Shown here piece after piece: positions 8,314 to 16,260 of a stretch of 64,000 bases of DNA (position 1 is its first letter; each line of letters opens with the position of its first letter). The stretch is taken from positions 1 through 64,000 of the forward strand of contig JBKEDB010000109.1 in assembly GCA_047975195.1 (NCBI GenBank), written 5' to 3'. The translations under genes were made by a program, and so were the position numbers. The notes under the pieces are model-generated. The model saw nothing but the letters and a program-made list of their open reading frames with translations, had not been told where the DNA came from and did not search any database. The DNA is from Cumulibacter sp047975195. Lineage in GTDB: Bacteria; Actinomycetota; Actinomycetes; Mycobacteriales; Antricoccaceae.

Positions 8314-9899
8314 GAGGTGGCCCCTTCCATTGCGGTGAGCTGACGCGTATCCGCGTCGTGGACCTCCCACACCCGGTGCGCGCCAAGCAACTGCTCGGGC
8401 TGATGGGTACGGGCGAGCACTACACCGGGGTACGTGCGGATGAGTTCGCCGGCCATCTGCCGTCCCGCCGCGTCGAGCTGCTCATCAAGGTGATCCAGCA
8501 GCAGTAGAGGCGGGGTGCCCAGTGTTGCACGGGCCAGCAGCAGTTGCGCGCGCTCGGAGGTGGACAGTGGATCGCCGCCGCGGCGCAGCACCGTCCGGAC
8601 TCCGTTCGGGAATTCGGTAATCCGCTCGCCCAGGCTGACCCGATGCAAGGCCTGAATCGGCGATTCGTCCGAACGCGGCAGTCGATACCGCACGGCCCGC
8701 CCGATCGTGCCGCGTTCGATCGTGGTGCCGCGCGCGGCCCAACCGACAAGTTCACGACGGTCGTTCGCCGGCAGCGAGTACAGGTCTCGGCCGTCGACAT
8801 GTACCCAGGCGTGCGGGCTGCCGTGCAGCAGTGCATCGGTAATTCCGGCGGCCGCGGCGTCGATGCAGCGCAGCAGGATTCGCTCGCCAGGAAAGGCGAG
8901 CAGTTCACTGGCGCCGGGGAGGTCGGCGAGGTGTACGACGCCGTCCGGCACGCCGTTCGCGCGCCGCGTCGTGGGTGCCGGCGCGCTCTGCCGGACGTGC
9001 GCGGCGAACTGTAGTTCGGGCTCCAGGATCAATCGCGCGGCACGATATGACTGGCGGTACTCCGTGATGCGGCCGAGATCGTTCAGCGGGGTCGCGATCA
9101 CTCCGAGCAGCAGGAGCGCCGCCGTGATCGCACCGGCAGGCGTGGCGCTCGCGGTGCCGACGACGGTGGCGAGCACCATCGCGACGGCTCCCGTGGCCGC
9201 GGCCGATCCGCGCATACCGCCGGCTATGACCGAGCGCGCGACAGCCGCGGAGGCGACTCGCGCACTGACCTTGTCGATGTGCGCCAGTTCGCGATGTACG
9301 CCGCCCGCTGCGCGGATGTTCGCGGACGCCGACACGGTGTCCGCGATGTGTGCCGCCATCGCGCCGCGGCGCTTGCGCAGGGTGCGTGCGCGCCGTAAGG
9401 CATATCGGCTCAGCCGGTGCAGGGTCGCCGCGAACGCGGCCAGCACGGCCGCGACCACGGCCGCGATCGGTGCCGACAGAATCAACAAGGCGACGAGTAC
9501 GCCGAGGATGAGCGGGACGCCGACGAGCAGCGGGCTGATGCCGAGCGCGATCCAGTTCCGTACCGCGCTGAGGTCATTGGTGGTGCGGGCGACGGTGATG
9601 CCGAGGTGAGGGCCGTCCGCGCGGTGCAGCGCGGAGGCGACCAGCTCGCCGCGCACCTGATGGACGTAACTTTGGGCGAGCCGTTCGGACAGTATGCGTT
9701 CACCCATCCGCAGTGCACCGATGAGCGCAGCTGCGCCCAGCAAGACGCTGATGAGCCACACCCGATTCACGCCCTGGCCGGCCACCAGCAGTTGCGGTGC
9801 GGCAATCGCGACGGTGAGTGCCGCTGCTGCCTGCCCCACTCCAGATAGCACCAGCAGTGCGATCAGGCGGCGACGTTCCTCGGTCATTAGCGCAGGCAT
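8310..9899 (-). CDS. ABC exporter-like protein with degenerate nucleotide-binding domain
   Basis: With the start at 9899 (two bases after the preceding stop) the protein has 529 residues. The first ~290 residues form a six-helix ABC-exporter-type membrane domain with intracellular loop features such as ARTTNDLSAVRNWIALG. The second half looks like the attached ATPase domain but has lost its key motifs. Where Walker A should be (about 335-352) the sequence reads FPGERILLRCIDAAAAG, with no GxxGxGKS and no lysine. The ABC signature is LSTSERAQ (445-452), and Walker B LLLLD (465-469) is followed by H470 instead of the catalytic Glu. It is therefore unlikely to hydrolyse ATP alone. It is sandwiched by overlaps between the NTPase gene and the Asp-rich gene. 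Partner or substrate unknown. Confidence 0.8.
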   Translation of the reverse strand: MPALMTEERRRLIALLVLSGVGQAAAALTVAIAAPQLLVAGQGVNRVWLISVLLGAAALIGALRMGERILSERLAQSYVHQVRGELVASALHRADGPHLGITVARTTNDLSAVRNWIALGISPLLVGVPLILGVLVALLILSAPIAAVVAAVLAAFAATLHRLSRYALRRARTLRKRRGAMAAHIADTVSASANIRAAGGVHRELAHIDKVSARVASAAVARSVIAGGMRGSAAATGAVAMVLATVVGTASATPAGAITAALLLLGVIATPLNDLGRITEYRQSYRAARLILEPELQFAAHVRQSAPAPTTRRANGVPDGVVHLADLPGASELLAFPGERILLRCIDAAAAGITDALLHGSPHAWVHVDGRDLYSLPANDRRELVGWAARGTTIERGTIGRAVRYRLPRSDESPIQALHRVSLGERITEFPNGVRTVLRRGGDPLSTSERAQLLLARATLGTPPLLLLDHLDEQLDAAGRQMAGELIRTYPGVVLARTHQPEQLLGAHRVWEVHDADTRQLTAMEGATS

Positions 9900-9901
9900 G
9901 G

Positions 9902-11023
9902 TTATCGAAGCAGCCTGGTGGCAACGTGCGGGGTGGCGAGATCGAAGGTGTCGATGACGCTGACGTCGAGCGCCGCGCGGGCCTCTCGAGTCGCCAACGG
10001 CGAGGACGTCAGACAACCCGATACCGCCGCTACGTCGAGTCCGACTGTTCGCAACATCGGTACGCCGGCGCTCGCGCCGAGTGCGTCGGCGGTGGCGAAC
10101 AATACCCGGTCGATACCGCTGGTGAACTCGGTGTCGTGTAACAGCCTGGAGGTTTCGTCCTGGAAGATGCCATCGGCGATTTCCAGCACGACCACGTCGG
10201 GTGCCTGTGCCAGCAGGTGCGCGCGAATCGCTGTCGCGAGTTCGCGCAGGTATCCGAACTCCATGCGGAACGTGGACGCGACGCCGAAGTCGGTGAAATC
10301 CACGACCTCAATCGCGCCAGCGTCCGCGAACATGGCCGGATCGCCGCCCGCGCCGGTACCGGTGAGCTTGCCGGCGGCGACGCGCAGTCCAGCGAGGGTC
10401 AGGCCGCGGACGAAGGAAGCGAGTGTCGTGGACTTGCCCGCGTTCATGCTGGAACCGAGCACCGCGATAGTGGGCACATCGCGGGCGCCGTACGTCGCCG
10501 GGGTGCCCGGGTCGTGCGGCGCGAAGTGGGTCAGATTGGCTATACCGCGCGAATGCGCGAGAAACCCCAGCGGTTCGAGCACCGTGGCCGGGTCCATCCG
10601 TGCGTGTTGAGTGACGACCCGAGCAGCCACACCGCCGGCGGCCACCAGGTGCACTGGGCCCAGATCCGTTGGCACGGTGGCCTCGAACTGGTCGGGTGCG
10701 TAGCGGTGCCCGTAGGCAACGAGGATCTCGTCGCCTACGTGTAGGTGTTGACGGCGTCCGGTCGGGCGCTCCAGGCGCTGGTGCTGGCCGATTTCGACGA
10801 CGCGGGCGAGCACGATATCGCCGGGAGCCGGTCGCAGCGATCCGCTGATCAGGCGATAGCCGGTCGGATCGACGCGCAGTGCGGCGTCCAGAAACCGGGT
10901 GGTGTAGGCGCGTTTCGCGCGCAGCAGGCGCGTCGGGTGCAGTTCGTAACTTCCCGTGTTCGACGACTCGAGCAGCAGGGTGGGCGCGGTGAGTGTGTGC
11001 GTCATGCCGTGAACGCTATGCAT
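9902..11023 (-). CDS. P-loop NTPase, DUF1611-like
   Basis: A 373-residue protein. The C-terminal half is a SIMIBI-class P-loop domain: Walker A GSSMNAGKST (190-199), a downstream GKLTGTGAGGD segment (218-228) and VVVLEIADGIFQDET, resembling the DUF1611/dethiobiotin-synthetase-like group. The N-terminal half contains a small beta-rich segment (GDIVLARVVEIGQ, 68-80) that I cannot assign. It is the first gene of the five-gene cluster with the broken ABC protein and the two-component system. A working NTPase next to a transporter that lacks ATPase motifs is suggestive, but a physical partnership is only inferred. A second in-frame ATG lies six codons downstream; neither start has a strong ribosome binding site. 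Confidence 0.7.
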   Translation of the reverse strand: MHSVHGMTHTLTAPTLLLESSNTGSYELHPTRLLRAKRAYTTRFLDAALRVDPTGYRLISGSLRPAPGDIVLARVVEIGQHQRLERPTGRRQHLHVGDEILVAYGHRYAPDQFEATVPTDLGPVHLVAAGGVAARVVTQHARMDPATVLEPLGFLAHSRGIANLTHFAPHDPGTPATYGARDVPTIAVLGSSMNAGKSTTLASFVRGLTLAGLRVAAGKLTGTGAGGDPAMFADAGAIEVVDFTDFGVASTFRMEFGYLRELATAIRAHLLAQAPDVVVLEIADGIFQDETSRLLHDTEFTSGIDRVLFATADALGASAGVPMLRTVGLDVAAVSGCLTSSPLATREARAALDVSVIDTFDLATPHVATRLLR

Positions 11024-11086
11024 CGGCCATGACCGGGCGATGAGCCCGAGATGAGGGTTTTCTCATCTCGGACACCGCGATGTGCG

Positions 11087-11971
11087 TTAAGCCTCCGTGG
11101 CGCCGAATTCCTTCGCGACGCGCATCAAGTACGTGCCGTAATCGGATTTAGCCAGTTCCTTGCCCAGCGCGTACGTCGCCTGGGCGTCGATGTATCCCAT
11201 CCGCATCGCGACCTCTTCGGGGCACGCAATCCGCACGCCCTGGCGATGCTCGAGCACCTGCACGAATTGACCGGCTTCCAGCAGCGAGTCGTGGGTTCCG
11301 GTGTCCAACCATGCGAATCCACGTCCGAGATCGACCAGGCGTGCATCGTTCCACTCGAGGTACTGCTTGTTGACATCGGTGATCTCCAACTCGCCACGCG
11401 CTGACGGCTTGAGATTCGCGGCGATATCCAGCACCCGATTGTCATAGAAGTACAGCCCAGTAATCGCACGATTCGATTTCGGCCGTGCGGGCTTCTCCTC
11501 GATCGAGATCAACTTGCCGTCCGCGTCGGCCTCGCCGACGCCGTATCGCTCCGTATCGGTGACCTGGTAGCCGAACAGGGTGCAGCCGGACAGGCTCGTG
11601 GCCTCATGCTGCAGCGTCGAGGAGAACCCTTGGCCGTAGAAGATGTTGTCGCCGAGCACCAGTGCGACGGAGTCATCACCGACATGATCGCGACCGAGGA
11701 TGAACGCTTCGGCGAGTCCGTTCGGATGGGCCTGCTCGGCGTACGTGAGGTTGATACCCCACTGAGACCCGTCGCCCAGCAGCCGCTGGAAACTCGGCAG
11801 GTCGTGCGGAGTGGAGATGATCAGGATGTCCCGGATGTCCGCTAGCAGCAGCGTTGACAGCGGGTAGTAGATCATCGGCTTGTCGTACACCGGCAATAGC
11901 TGCTTGCTGGAGGCCTTGGTGATGGGGTGGAGGCGGGTACCGCTGCCACCGGCGAGGATGATGCCCTTCAT
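11087..11971 (-). CDS. rmlA: Glucose-1-phosphate thymidylyltransferase
   Basis: RmlA (RfbA) joins glucose-1-phosphate and dTTP to make dTDP-glucose, the first step of dTDP-L-rhamnose synthesis for cell-wall polysaccharide. The 294-residue length is exactly that of the family. Signature stretches are the nucleotide-binding start GIILAGGSGTRLHP, KQLLPVYDKPMIYYP, VLGDNIFYGQG (metal-binding Asp), IEEKP and the C-terminal GYIDAQATYALG. No other rhamnose genes (rmlB, C, D) lie beside it. It is on the same strand as the preceding YajQ-type gene with 37 bases between, so the two may be co-transcribed. Confidence 0.95.
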   Translation of the reverse strand: MKGIILAGGSGTRLHPITKASSKQLLPVYDKPMIYYPLSTLLLADIRDILIISTPHDLPSFQRLLGDGSQWGINLTYAEQAHPNGLAEAFILGRDHVGDDSVALVLGDNIFYGQGFSSTLQHEATSLSGCTLFGYQVTDTERYGVGEADADGKLISIEEKPARPKSNRAITGLYFYDNRVLDIAANLKPSARGELEITDVNKQYLEWNDARLVDLGRGFAWLDTGTHDSLLEAGQFVQVLEHRQGVRIACPEEVAMRMGYIDAQATYALGKELAKSDYGTYLMRVAKEFGATEA

Positions 11972-12008
11972 ACGCGATGCGACCCTTCGGTAGTCAGTGC
12001 CGAGCGAG

Positions 12009-12500
12009 TTAACGGTAGTTGGTGAACTGCAGCGCGACGCCGAAGTCCTCGCCCTTCAGCAACGAGATCACTTCCTGAAGGTGATCCTTCTTCTTACCGG
12101 TCACGCGCAGTTGATCGCCCTGGATCTGAGCCTGAACGCCCTTGAGTCCGGCGTCGCGAATGAACTTCGAGATCTTCTTCGCCTTCTCCGAATCGATGCC
12201 CTCGACGATCTTGCCGGTCAACTTGTAGCCCTTGCCGGAGGACTGCGGCTCTCCGGCATCGAACGCCTTCAGGCTTATTCCGCGCTTGACGAGTTTCTCC
12301 TTGAATACCTCCAAAGCGGCGAGGATTCGGTCGTCGGTGGAGGATGTCAGCGCGACGCCGTCATTGCCGGCCCACTCGATCGACGTGTCGGTGCCGCGGA
12401 AATCGAACCGCTGCGAGAGCTCCTTGGAAGCCTGCTGCAGCGCATTGTCGGCCTCCTGGTGATCGACTTTGCTCACAACATCGAAGGATGGGTCGGCCAT
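12009..12500 (-). CDS. YajQ family nucleotide-binding protein
   Basis: The family binds nucleotides; members in Xanthomonas and Pseudomonas bind cyclic di-GMP, and others have been linked to tRNA or GTP. The translated start MADPSFDVVSKVDHQEADNA and the segment SQRFDFRGTDTSIEW are family hallmarks, and the end (LRVTGKKKDHLQ ... DFGVALQFTNYR) matches too. The ATG at 12500 gives 163 residues, the normal family length, and is preceded by AGGAGAG eight bases upstream; the longer open frame upstream runs into tRNA-proximal sequence and is not used. It is divergent from the tRNA-Tyr gene. Confidence 0.92.
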   Translation of the reverse strand: MADPSFDVVSKVDHQEADNALQQASKELSQRFDFRGTDTSIEWAGNDGVALTSSTDDRILAALEVFKEKLVKRGISLKAFDAGEPQSSGKGYKLTGKIVEGIDSEKAKKISKFIRDAGLKGVQAQIQGDQLRVTGKKKDHLQEVISLLKGEDFGVALQFTNYR

Positions 12501-12578
12501 GGTGAAATCTCTCCTGTATGCTCGTCTACCGGAACGCGACGCCGAGTCTACCGATGTGGGCCAGGCGGAGCGGGACAT

Positions 12579-12659
12579 GGCAGGTTGCCCGAGTGGCCAA
12601 AGGGAGCTGACTGTAAATCAGCCGCGCAAGCTTCAGAGGTTCAAATCCTCTACCTGCCA
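12579..12659 (+). tRNA. tRNA-Tyr (GUA)
   Basis: The sequence folds as a class II tRNA. The acceptor stem pairs GGCAGGT with ACCTGCC, the anticodon stem GCTGA pairs with TCAGC around the loop CTGTAAA (anticodon GTA at 12613-12615), there is a long variable arm, and the T-loop is GGTTCAAATCC. Discriminator A is at 12659 and CCA is encoded at 12660-12662. A strong hairpin follows at once. Confidence 0.95.
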
Positions 12660-12664
12660 CCACA

Positions 12665-12700
12665 TGACGAATGGCCCGGCGATAGCCGGGCCATTCGTCA
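12665..12700. terminator. Strong hairpin after tRNA-Tyr
   Basis: A perfect 16-base-pair stem (12665-12680 with 12685-12700) closed by the loop GATA, followed by GTTTCG. It lies between tRNA-Tyr and the convergent acidic repeat gene, so it can terminate transcription from both sides. Confidence 0.85.
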
Positions 12701-12719
12701 GTTTCGAGCAATAATCCCG

Positions 12720-13403
12720 CTAGGTGGCGCTTGTCGCTGACGAGCTTTCTACCCATGTGCCGGTCGCCGGGTCGACGTACGCCAGGTCGACGTCGTCGGC
12801 CTCGTACGCGTCAGAGTCCGCACCGGCGGTCATGCTTTGCGGCTCGTCGGTCTCCTCGTACGGTTCCATCTCATTGACGACAGCATCGTCGTCCGTCTCG
12901 GCCTGTGGCTCGCCATCGTCAGCGGTTTGATGCGAACTAGCGTCCCAGTTCACGGACTGCTCGACCGTGTCGACCTCGCCGTCCCCATCGGTATCGGTGG
13001 GCGAGCTGAACACGGCGCCGCTAGAGAAGGTCGAGGTGTCGATCTGACCGTCGCCATCGGTGTCCTGCCCATAGGTCATGTCGACCTCGTCGGCAAAACC
13101 GTCCCCATCCGTGTCGTACTGATTGACGATCACCACCGCGTCGACTTCACCGTCACCGTTGGTGTCCGCGTCAACCGAGATCTCGACGTAGTCGTCGATC
13201 CCATCGCCGTCGAGGTCTCCGTAACTGACCTTCGCGAGTCCGTCGACCTGGCCGTCGCCGTCGATGTCTACTTCGTCGCCGTCCGCGATGCCGACGTCGA
13301 ACCCAGTGCTTACGCTGTACTCCTGATCACTGATTCCGTCGAAGGACGGGTCATCGCTCGTGCCGCCTTCATAAGTGGAGTCGGCTCCGTCGAAATGTTC
13401 CAT
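12720..13403 (-). CDS. Acidic calcium-binding-type repeat protein
   Basis: A 227-residue, strongly acidic protein with no signal peptide or membrane helix. Its centre (about residues 40-150) holds at least five copies of a DxDGDGxxD-type loop (for example DIDGDGQVDG, DLDGDGIDDY, DTDGDGFADE, DTDGDGEVDT), the pattern of EF-hand-like or thrombospondin type-3 calcium loops, spaced about 22-28 residues apart. The C-terminal third is low-complexity Glu/Asp/Ser/Ala. Calcium binding is inferred from the pattern; cellular role and location are unknown. If secreted it must use a non-classical route, as the N-terminus (MEHFDGADSTYEGG) is hydrophilic. It is a lone gene between tRNA-Tyr and the tRNA-Thr/tRNA-Met pair. 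Confidence 0.75.
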   Translation of the reverse strand: MEHFDGADSTYEGGTSDDPSFDGISDQEYSVSTGFDVGIADGDEVDIDGDGQVDGLAKVSYGDLDGDGIDDYVEISVDADTNGDGEVDAVVIVNQYDTDGDGFADEVDMTYGQDTDGDGQIDTSTFSSGAVFSSPTDTDGDGEVDTVEQSVNWDASSHQTADDGEPQAETDDDAVVNEMEPYEETDEPQSMTAGADSDAYEADDVDLAYVDPATGTWVESSSATSAT

Positions 13404-13597
13404 CGTGTTGTCCTTAGTGACTTATCTGCGTAATTACTGCTCAGATGTTGCTGAAGGCCGACGAATGTCGGCGTTCGCTAGGACGCGCTGCTGCGGCGCG
13501 GGGATCCCCACGCGACTGATTGCGTCCTCGTCCATCATGCATGCGGAGTGGGTATCTGGTCGAACTCGGCATAACGTGAATCACAACCCCCCGGCTG

Positions 13598-13625
13598 TTG
13601 CTCGGAGCGTGCTTCCGTGTAACCT
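13598..13625 (+). promoter_or_regulatory. Possible promoter of tRNA-Thr/tRNA-Met/rpmG
   Basis: TTGCTC (13598-13603) and TAACCT (13620-13625) are separated by 16 bases and lie 38 bases before the tRNA-Thr gene. The match to the housekeeping sigma consensus is moderate, so this is a candidate only. Confidence 0.4.
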
Positions 13626-13663
13626 CTTGTGGTCCGACTCGCGCAGTTCCGCGAGGGCGGCAG

Positions 13664-13736
13664 GCCCCTTTAGCTCAGTCGGCAGAGCGTCTCCATGGTA
13701 AGGAGAAGGTCTACGGTTCGATTCCGTAAAGGGGCT
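13664..13736 (+). tRNA. tRNA-Thr (GGU)
   Basis: A 73-base cloverleaf. The acceptor stem is GCCCCTT with AAGGGGC, the anticodon stem TCTCC pairs with GGAGA, and the loop ATGGTAA gives the anticodon GGT at 13697-13699. The T-arm is TACGG-TTCGATT-CCGTA. Discriminator T at 13736; CCA is not encoded. tRNA-Met follows after 43 bases, probably on the same transcript. Confidence 0.95.
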
Positions 13737-13779
13737 CGGGTAATCGGAGCGCTCACCAGCGTGACGCTCGGTACCACCT

Positions 13780-13852
13780 GGCCGTGTAGCTCAGTTGGTA
13801 GAGCGCACGACTCATAATCGTGTGGTCACCGGTTCAAGTCCGGTCACGGCTA
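13780..13852 (+). tRNA. tRNA-Met (CAU), elongator type
   Basis: A 73-base cloverleaf. The anticodon stem CACGA pairs with TCGTG around CTCATAA, giving CAT at 13813-13815. The T-arm is ACCGG-TTCAAGT-CCGGT and CCA is encoded (13853-13855). The first acceptor pair is a G-U wobble, unlike the unpaired first base of initiator tRNA. Location just before rpmG is the conserved actinobacterial place for elongator tRNA-Met; tRNA-Ile2 with modified CAU is a less likely alternative. Confidence 0.9.
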
Positions 13853-13888
13853 CCACTCATCCGAACTACTGACGAAAGGCTCGCTCAC

Positions 13889-14053
13889 GTGGCTTCCACC
13901 GACGTACGACCGAAGATCACCCTGGCGTGCCAGGAGTGTAAGAACCGCAACTACATCACCAACAAGAATCGCCGGAACGACCCGGAGCGACTTGAGATGA
14001 AGAAGTTCTGCCCGACCTGCCGGCAGCATCAGGTTCACCGCGAGACCCGCTAG
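13889..14053 (+). CDS. rpmG: 50S ribosomal protein L33
   Basis: A 54-residue L33 protein of the large ribosomal subunit. It carries a zinc ribbon with C14, C17 (CQEC) and C41, C44 (CPTC), so it is the zinc-containing form that is usually expressed in zinc-replete cells. The GTG at 13889 is the start: GAAAGG lies about ten bases upstream and the resulting N-terminus (ASTDVRPKITLAC) is the normal one. It follows tRNA-Met by 36 bases and is followed by a strong hairpin. Confidence 0.95.
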   Translation: MASTDVRPKITLACQECKNRNYITNKNRRNDPERLEMKKFCPTCRQHQVHRETR

Positions 14054-14068
14054 CACCGAGACTTCACC

Positions 14069-14109
14069 AGCGAGGCCGCACCCCGATTCGATCGAGGTGC
14101 GGCCTCGCT
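14069..14109 (+). terminator. Terminator after rpmG
   Basis: A perfect 14-base-pair stem (14069-14082 with 14096-14109) with a 13-base loop, starting 15 bases after the rpmG stop. No clear T-run follows, as is common for actinobacterial terminators. Confidence 0.75.
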
Positions 14110-14369
14110 GCGTGCTGCCGACGCCGGTCGTCGTGCGCTCGACTAGTTCGGTGCTCCGATAACTCCCTGCTTAATAGGTTCTGTGCCCTAGTCGCGTCGC
14201 ATCCGCCTGCGCCCCGATAGTCCGCGAAGGCGGGGGGACACCGGTAACGACGTGCCTTCTGCGATCGAGCACCCTGGCGGCGTGAGCGTTCCGCGAATCG
14301 TGCGCAGGCTGACCACCTCCGTCCAACCGACCAGACGCCGATGACTCAACGACGCACTAAGGTGAACCG

Positions 14370-14828
14370 ATGCCGTTAGATCAGAGTTTCGTCGGCCGCG
14401 AATACCCGCCCATGGCGGCGTACGAGGTTGGCCGCCAGAAGATACGCGAGTTCGCCGACGCGATCGGCGACCCCAACCCTGCTTATCGCGACATCGACGC
14501 CGCTCGCGCTCTGGGGCACCCCGATGTGATCGCGCCACCCACGTTCGCGATCGTGGTCGCGATGCCGGTGATCAATCAAGCGGCGTTTGACCCCGAACTC
14601 GGGCTTGACTACTCAAAGGTCGTGCACGGGGAGCAGAAGTTCAGCTATTCGCGGCCCATCGGGCCGGGCGACCGGCTGGTCGGCGTCCTGCACATCGACA
14701 AAATTCGTGCAGTCGCCGGCAACGACATGATCAACCTTCGCGCCGAACTCAGCACCGAAGCCGGTGAGCATGTGGTCACCGCCTTCGGAATGTTGGTAGC
14801 GCGCGGCACGGCTCAGGAGCAGTCATGA
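14370..14828 (+). CDS. hadA: MaoC-like (3R)-hydroxyacyl-ACP dehydratase subunit HadA
   Basis: This 152-residue hot-dog-fold protein is of the FAS1-like/MaoC N-terminal dehydratase group. Its start (DQSFVGREYPPMAAYEVGRQKIREFADAIGDPNP, read across residues 4-38) and the PPTFAIVV segment match the HadA subunit. In mycobacteria HadA pairs with catalytic HadB in the dehydration step of fatty-acid elongation (FAS-II); HadA itself supplies the acyl-binding site. Here hadB overlaps by four bases (ATGA), so a HadAB heterodimer is very likely. No hadC is present. The position after rpmG and before tRNA-Trp-secE-nusG is conserved in actinobacteria, including many without mycolic acids, so the pathway need not be mycolate synthesis. 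Confidence 0.85.
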   Translation: MPLDQSFVGREYPPMAAYEVGRQKIREFADAIGDPNPAYRDIDAARALGHPDVIAPPTFAIVVAMPVINQAAFDPELGLDYSKVVHGEQKFSYSRPIGPGDRLVGVLHIDKIRAVAGNDMINLRAELSTEAGEHVVTAFGMLVARGTAQEQS

Positions 14829-15250
14829 GTGTCCCGTCCTACGACGCCGTCGAAGCTGGTCAGCAGTTGCGCGAGGTCGCGCTGCCGATCACCCGAGCCG
14901 ACCTGGTGCGGTACGCCGGTGCGTCAGGTGACTTCAACCCAATCCACTGGAGCGAACGCACCGCTCTGGCCGTCGGGCTGCCGGATGTGATCGCGCACGG
15001 AATGCTCACCATGGCGAAGGCGGCGAACCTGCTGACCGACTGGGTCGGCGATCCCGCGCGGATCATCGAGTACGGCACGCGCTTCGGTCAGCCCGTTGTT
15101 GTGCCGGACAGCGACGACCCGTCGGAGTTGGTCGTGACGGCGAAGATCGGCAAGAAGTTGGCGGACAAGAAGGTGCGAGTAGACATCGACGCGCGCGCCG
15201 GCGACCACAAGGTGCTGTCGATGGCGCGCGCGATCGTCCAACTCGACTAG
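14825..15250 (+). CDS. hadB: MaoC-like (3R)-hydroxyacyl-ACP dehydratase subunit HadB
   Basis: A 141-residue MaoC hot-dog domain with the catalytic hydratase-2 motif: Asp and His in YAGASGDFNPIHWSE (about residues 36-50) followed by GLPDVIAHGMLTMAKAANL. This provides the catalytic Asp/His pair that HadA lacks. It is translationally coupled to hadA. It ends on a CTAG palindrome shared with the stop of the convergent CNNM-family gene (15247-15250). Confidence 0.88.
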   Translation: MSVPSYDAVEAGQQLREVALPITRADLVRYAGASGDFNPIHWSERTALAVGLPDVIAHGMLTMAKAANLLTDWVGDPARIIEYGTRFGQPVVVPDSDDPSELVVTAKIGKKLADKKVRVDIDARAGDHKVLSMARAIVQLD

Positions 15251-16260
15251 GCCGGCCGCACTTGGCGTCCTGGGAACAACCGCTTCAGGACGTCCGCCAG
15301 TGTGACGATCCCGGCGGGGCCGTCAGCAGACTCGACCAGCACCAGGTGGGTGCGGGTTTCGCGCATCGTCGCAAGCGCGGAATGCACTGGGGTCGAGGCG
15401 GTCATCCGCATGATTGGGCGCATGATTTCCGAGGCCGCACGGTCGTCCGGTTCCATCAGCGTGTCGCGGACGTGTACGACGCCGACGATCACACCGTCCT
15501 TGGTGACCGGTATCCGCAAGTGACCGCTGGCGCGGGTCTGCTGGCGAACACGCAGCACGCTTTCGGACGCGTCGACCGAGTTGATCCGCTGGTTCGGATC
15601 AAGGAGGTCGCCGACGCTGAGGTTCTGCAGATCCAGCGCGATCGTCAGCTGCGCGGAATAGGTTTCATCGAGCGCGCCCACGGACGCCGAATGCTCAACG
15701 AGGTGCCGTAGGTCGTCGGCGCTCTGCCCGGTCGAGACATTCGGCTGGGGCTGTACGCCGACTTTGCGCAGCAGCCAGTTCGCTGTCGAGTTGAGCGCGA
15801 TCAGGGCGGGCCGGGTGAGAAACATGAAACCGCGCATCGGAAGCGCGAGGACGGTGGCAGCGGTTTCAGGATGCGCGATAGCCCATGATTTCGGCGCCAT
15901 CTCGCCGATCACGAGATGCAGGAAGGTCACCACAAGCAGCGCCAAGATGAACGAAGCGACCTCGGCGACGACCAGTGGTGCGCCGATCGACATGATCAGC
16001 GGGGTCAACGCGTGCATGACCGCGGGTTTGGTGATGGCGCCGAGCGCTAACGCGCACGCGGTGATTCCGAGCTGGCTCCCGGCCAACAGCAGTGTCAACT
16101 CGTTGTTACTACGCAGCGCCGCGCGGGCCGAACGGCTGTTGGCTGCACGATCCTGCAAACGATGGGGCTTCGCCGCCAACAGCGCGAACTCGGTGGCCAC
16201 GAATAGGGCACTGAGCACGATCAGTGCCACGGTGACGGGGATGACGACTACAGCGCTCAC
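15247..16260 (-). CDS. Hemolysin-family protein: CNNM membrane domain plus CBS pair (short form)
   Basis: A 337-residue membrane protein of the UPF0053/CNNM family related to Mg2+/Co2+ transporters such as CorB/MpfA. It has an N-terminal CNNM domain of about 170 residues with three or four helices (for example GSQLGITACALALGAITKP), followed by two CBS domains (about 195-330; SGHLRIPVTKDGVIVGVVHVRD). It lacks the C-terminal CorC_HlyC domain that its neighbour has. It overlaps the upstream long paralogue by four bases, and such long/short pairs are common in actinobacteria, suggesting a hetero-oligomer. Magnesium export or homeostasis is the best-supported role for the family. Confidence 0.85.
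   Translation of the reverse strand: MSAVVVIPVTVALIVLSALFVATEFALLAAKPHRLQDRAANSRSARAALRSNNELTLLLAGSQLGITACALALGAITKPAVMHALTPLIMSIGAPLVVAEVASFILALLVVTFLHLVIGEMAPKSWAIAHPETAATVLALPMRGFMFLTRPALIALNSTANWLLRKVGVQPQPNVSTGQSADDLRHLVEHSASVGALDETYSAQLTIALDLQNLSVGDLLDPNQRINSVDASESVLRVRQQTRASGHLRIPVTKDGVIVGVVHVRDTLMEPDDRAASEIMRPIMRMTASTPVHSALATMRETRTHLVLVESADGPAGIVTLADVLKRLFPGRQVRPA

Noticed and set aside
12837..13433. Plus-strand open frame opposite the acidic repeat protein
   Set aside because: Complement of the DxDGDG repeats gives a Val/Asp/Arg-rich frame; the regular repeats on the minus strand show which strand codes.
13780..13855. tRNA-Met as tRNA-Ile2 (lysidine-modified CAU)
   Set aside because: Position after tRNA-Thr and before rpmG is the conserved place of elongator tRNA-Met, though the sequence alone does not exclude Ile2.
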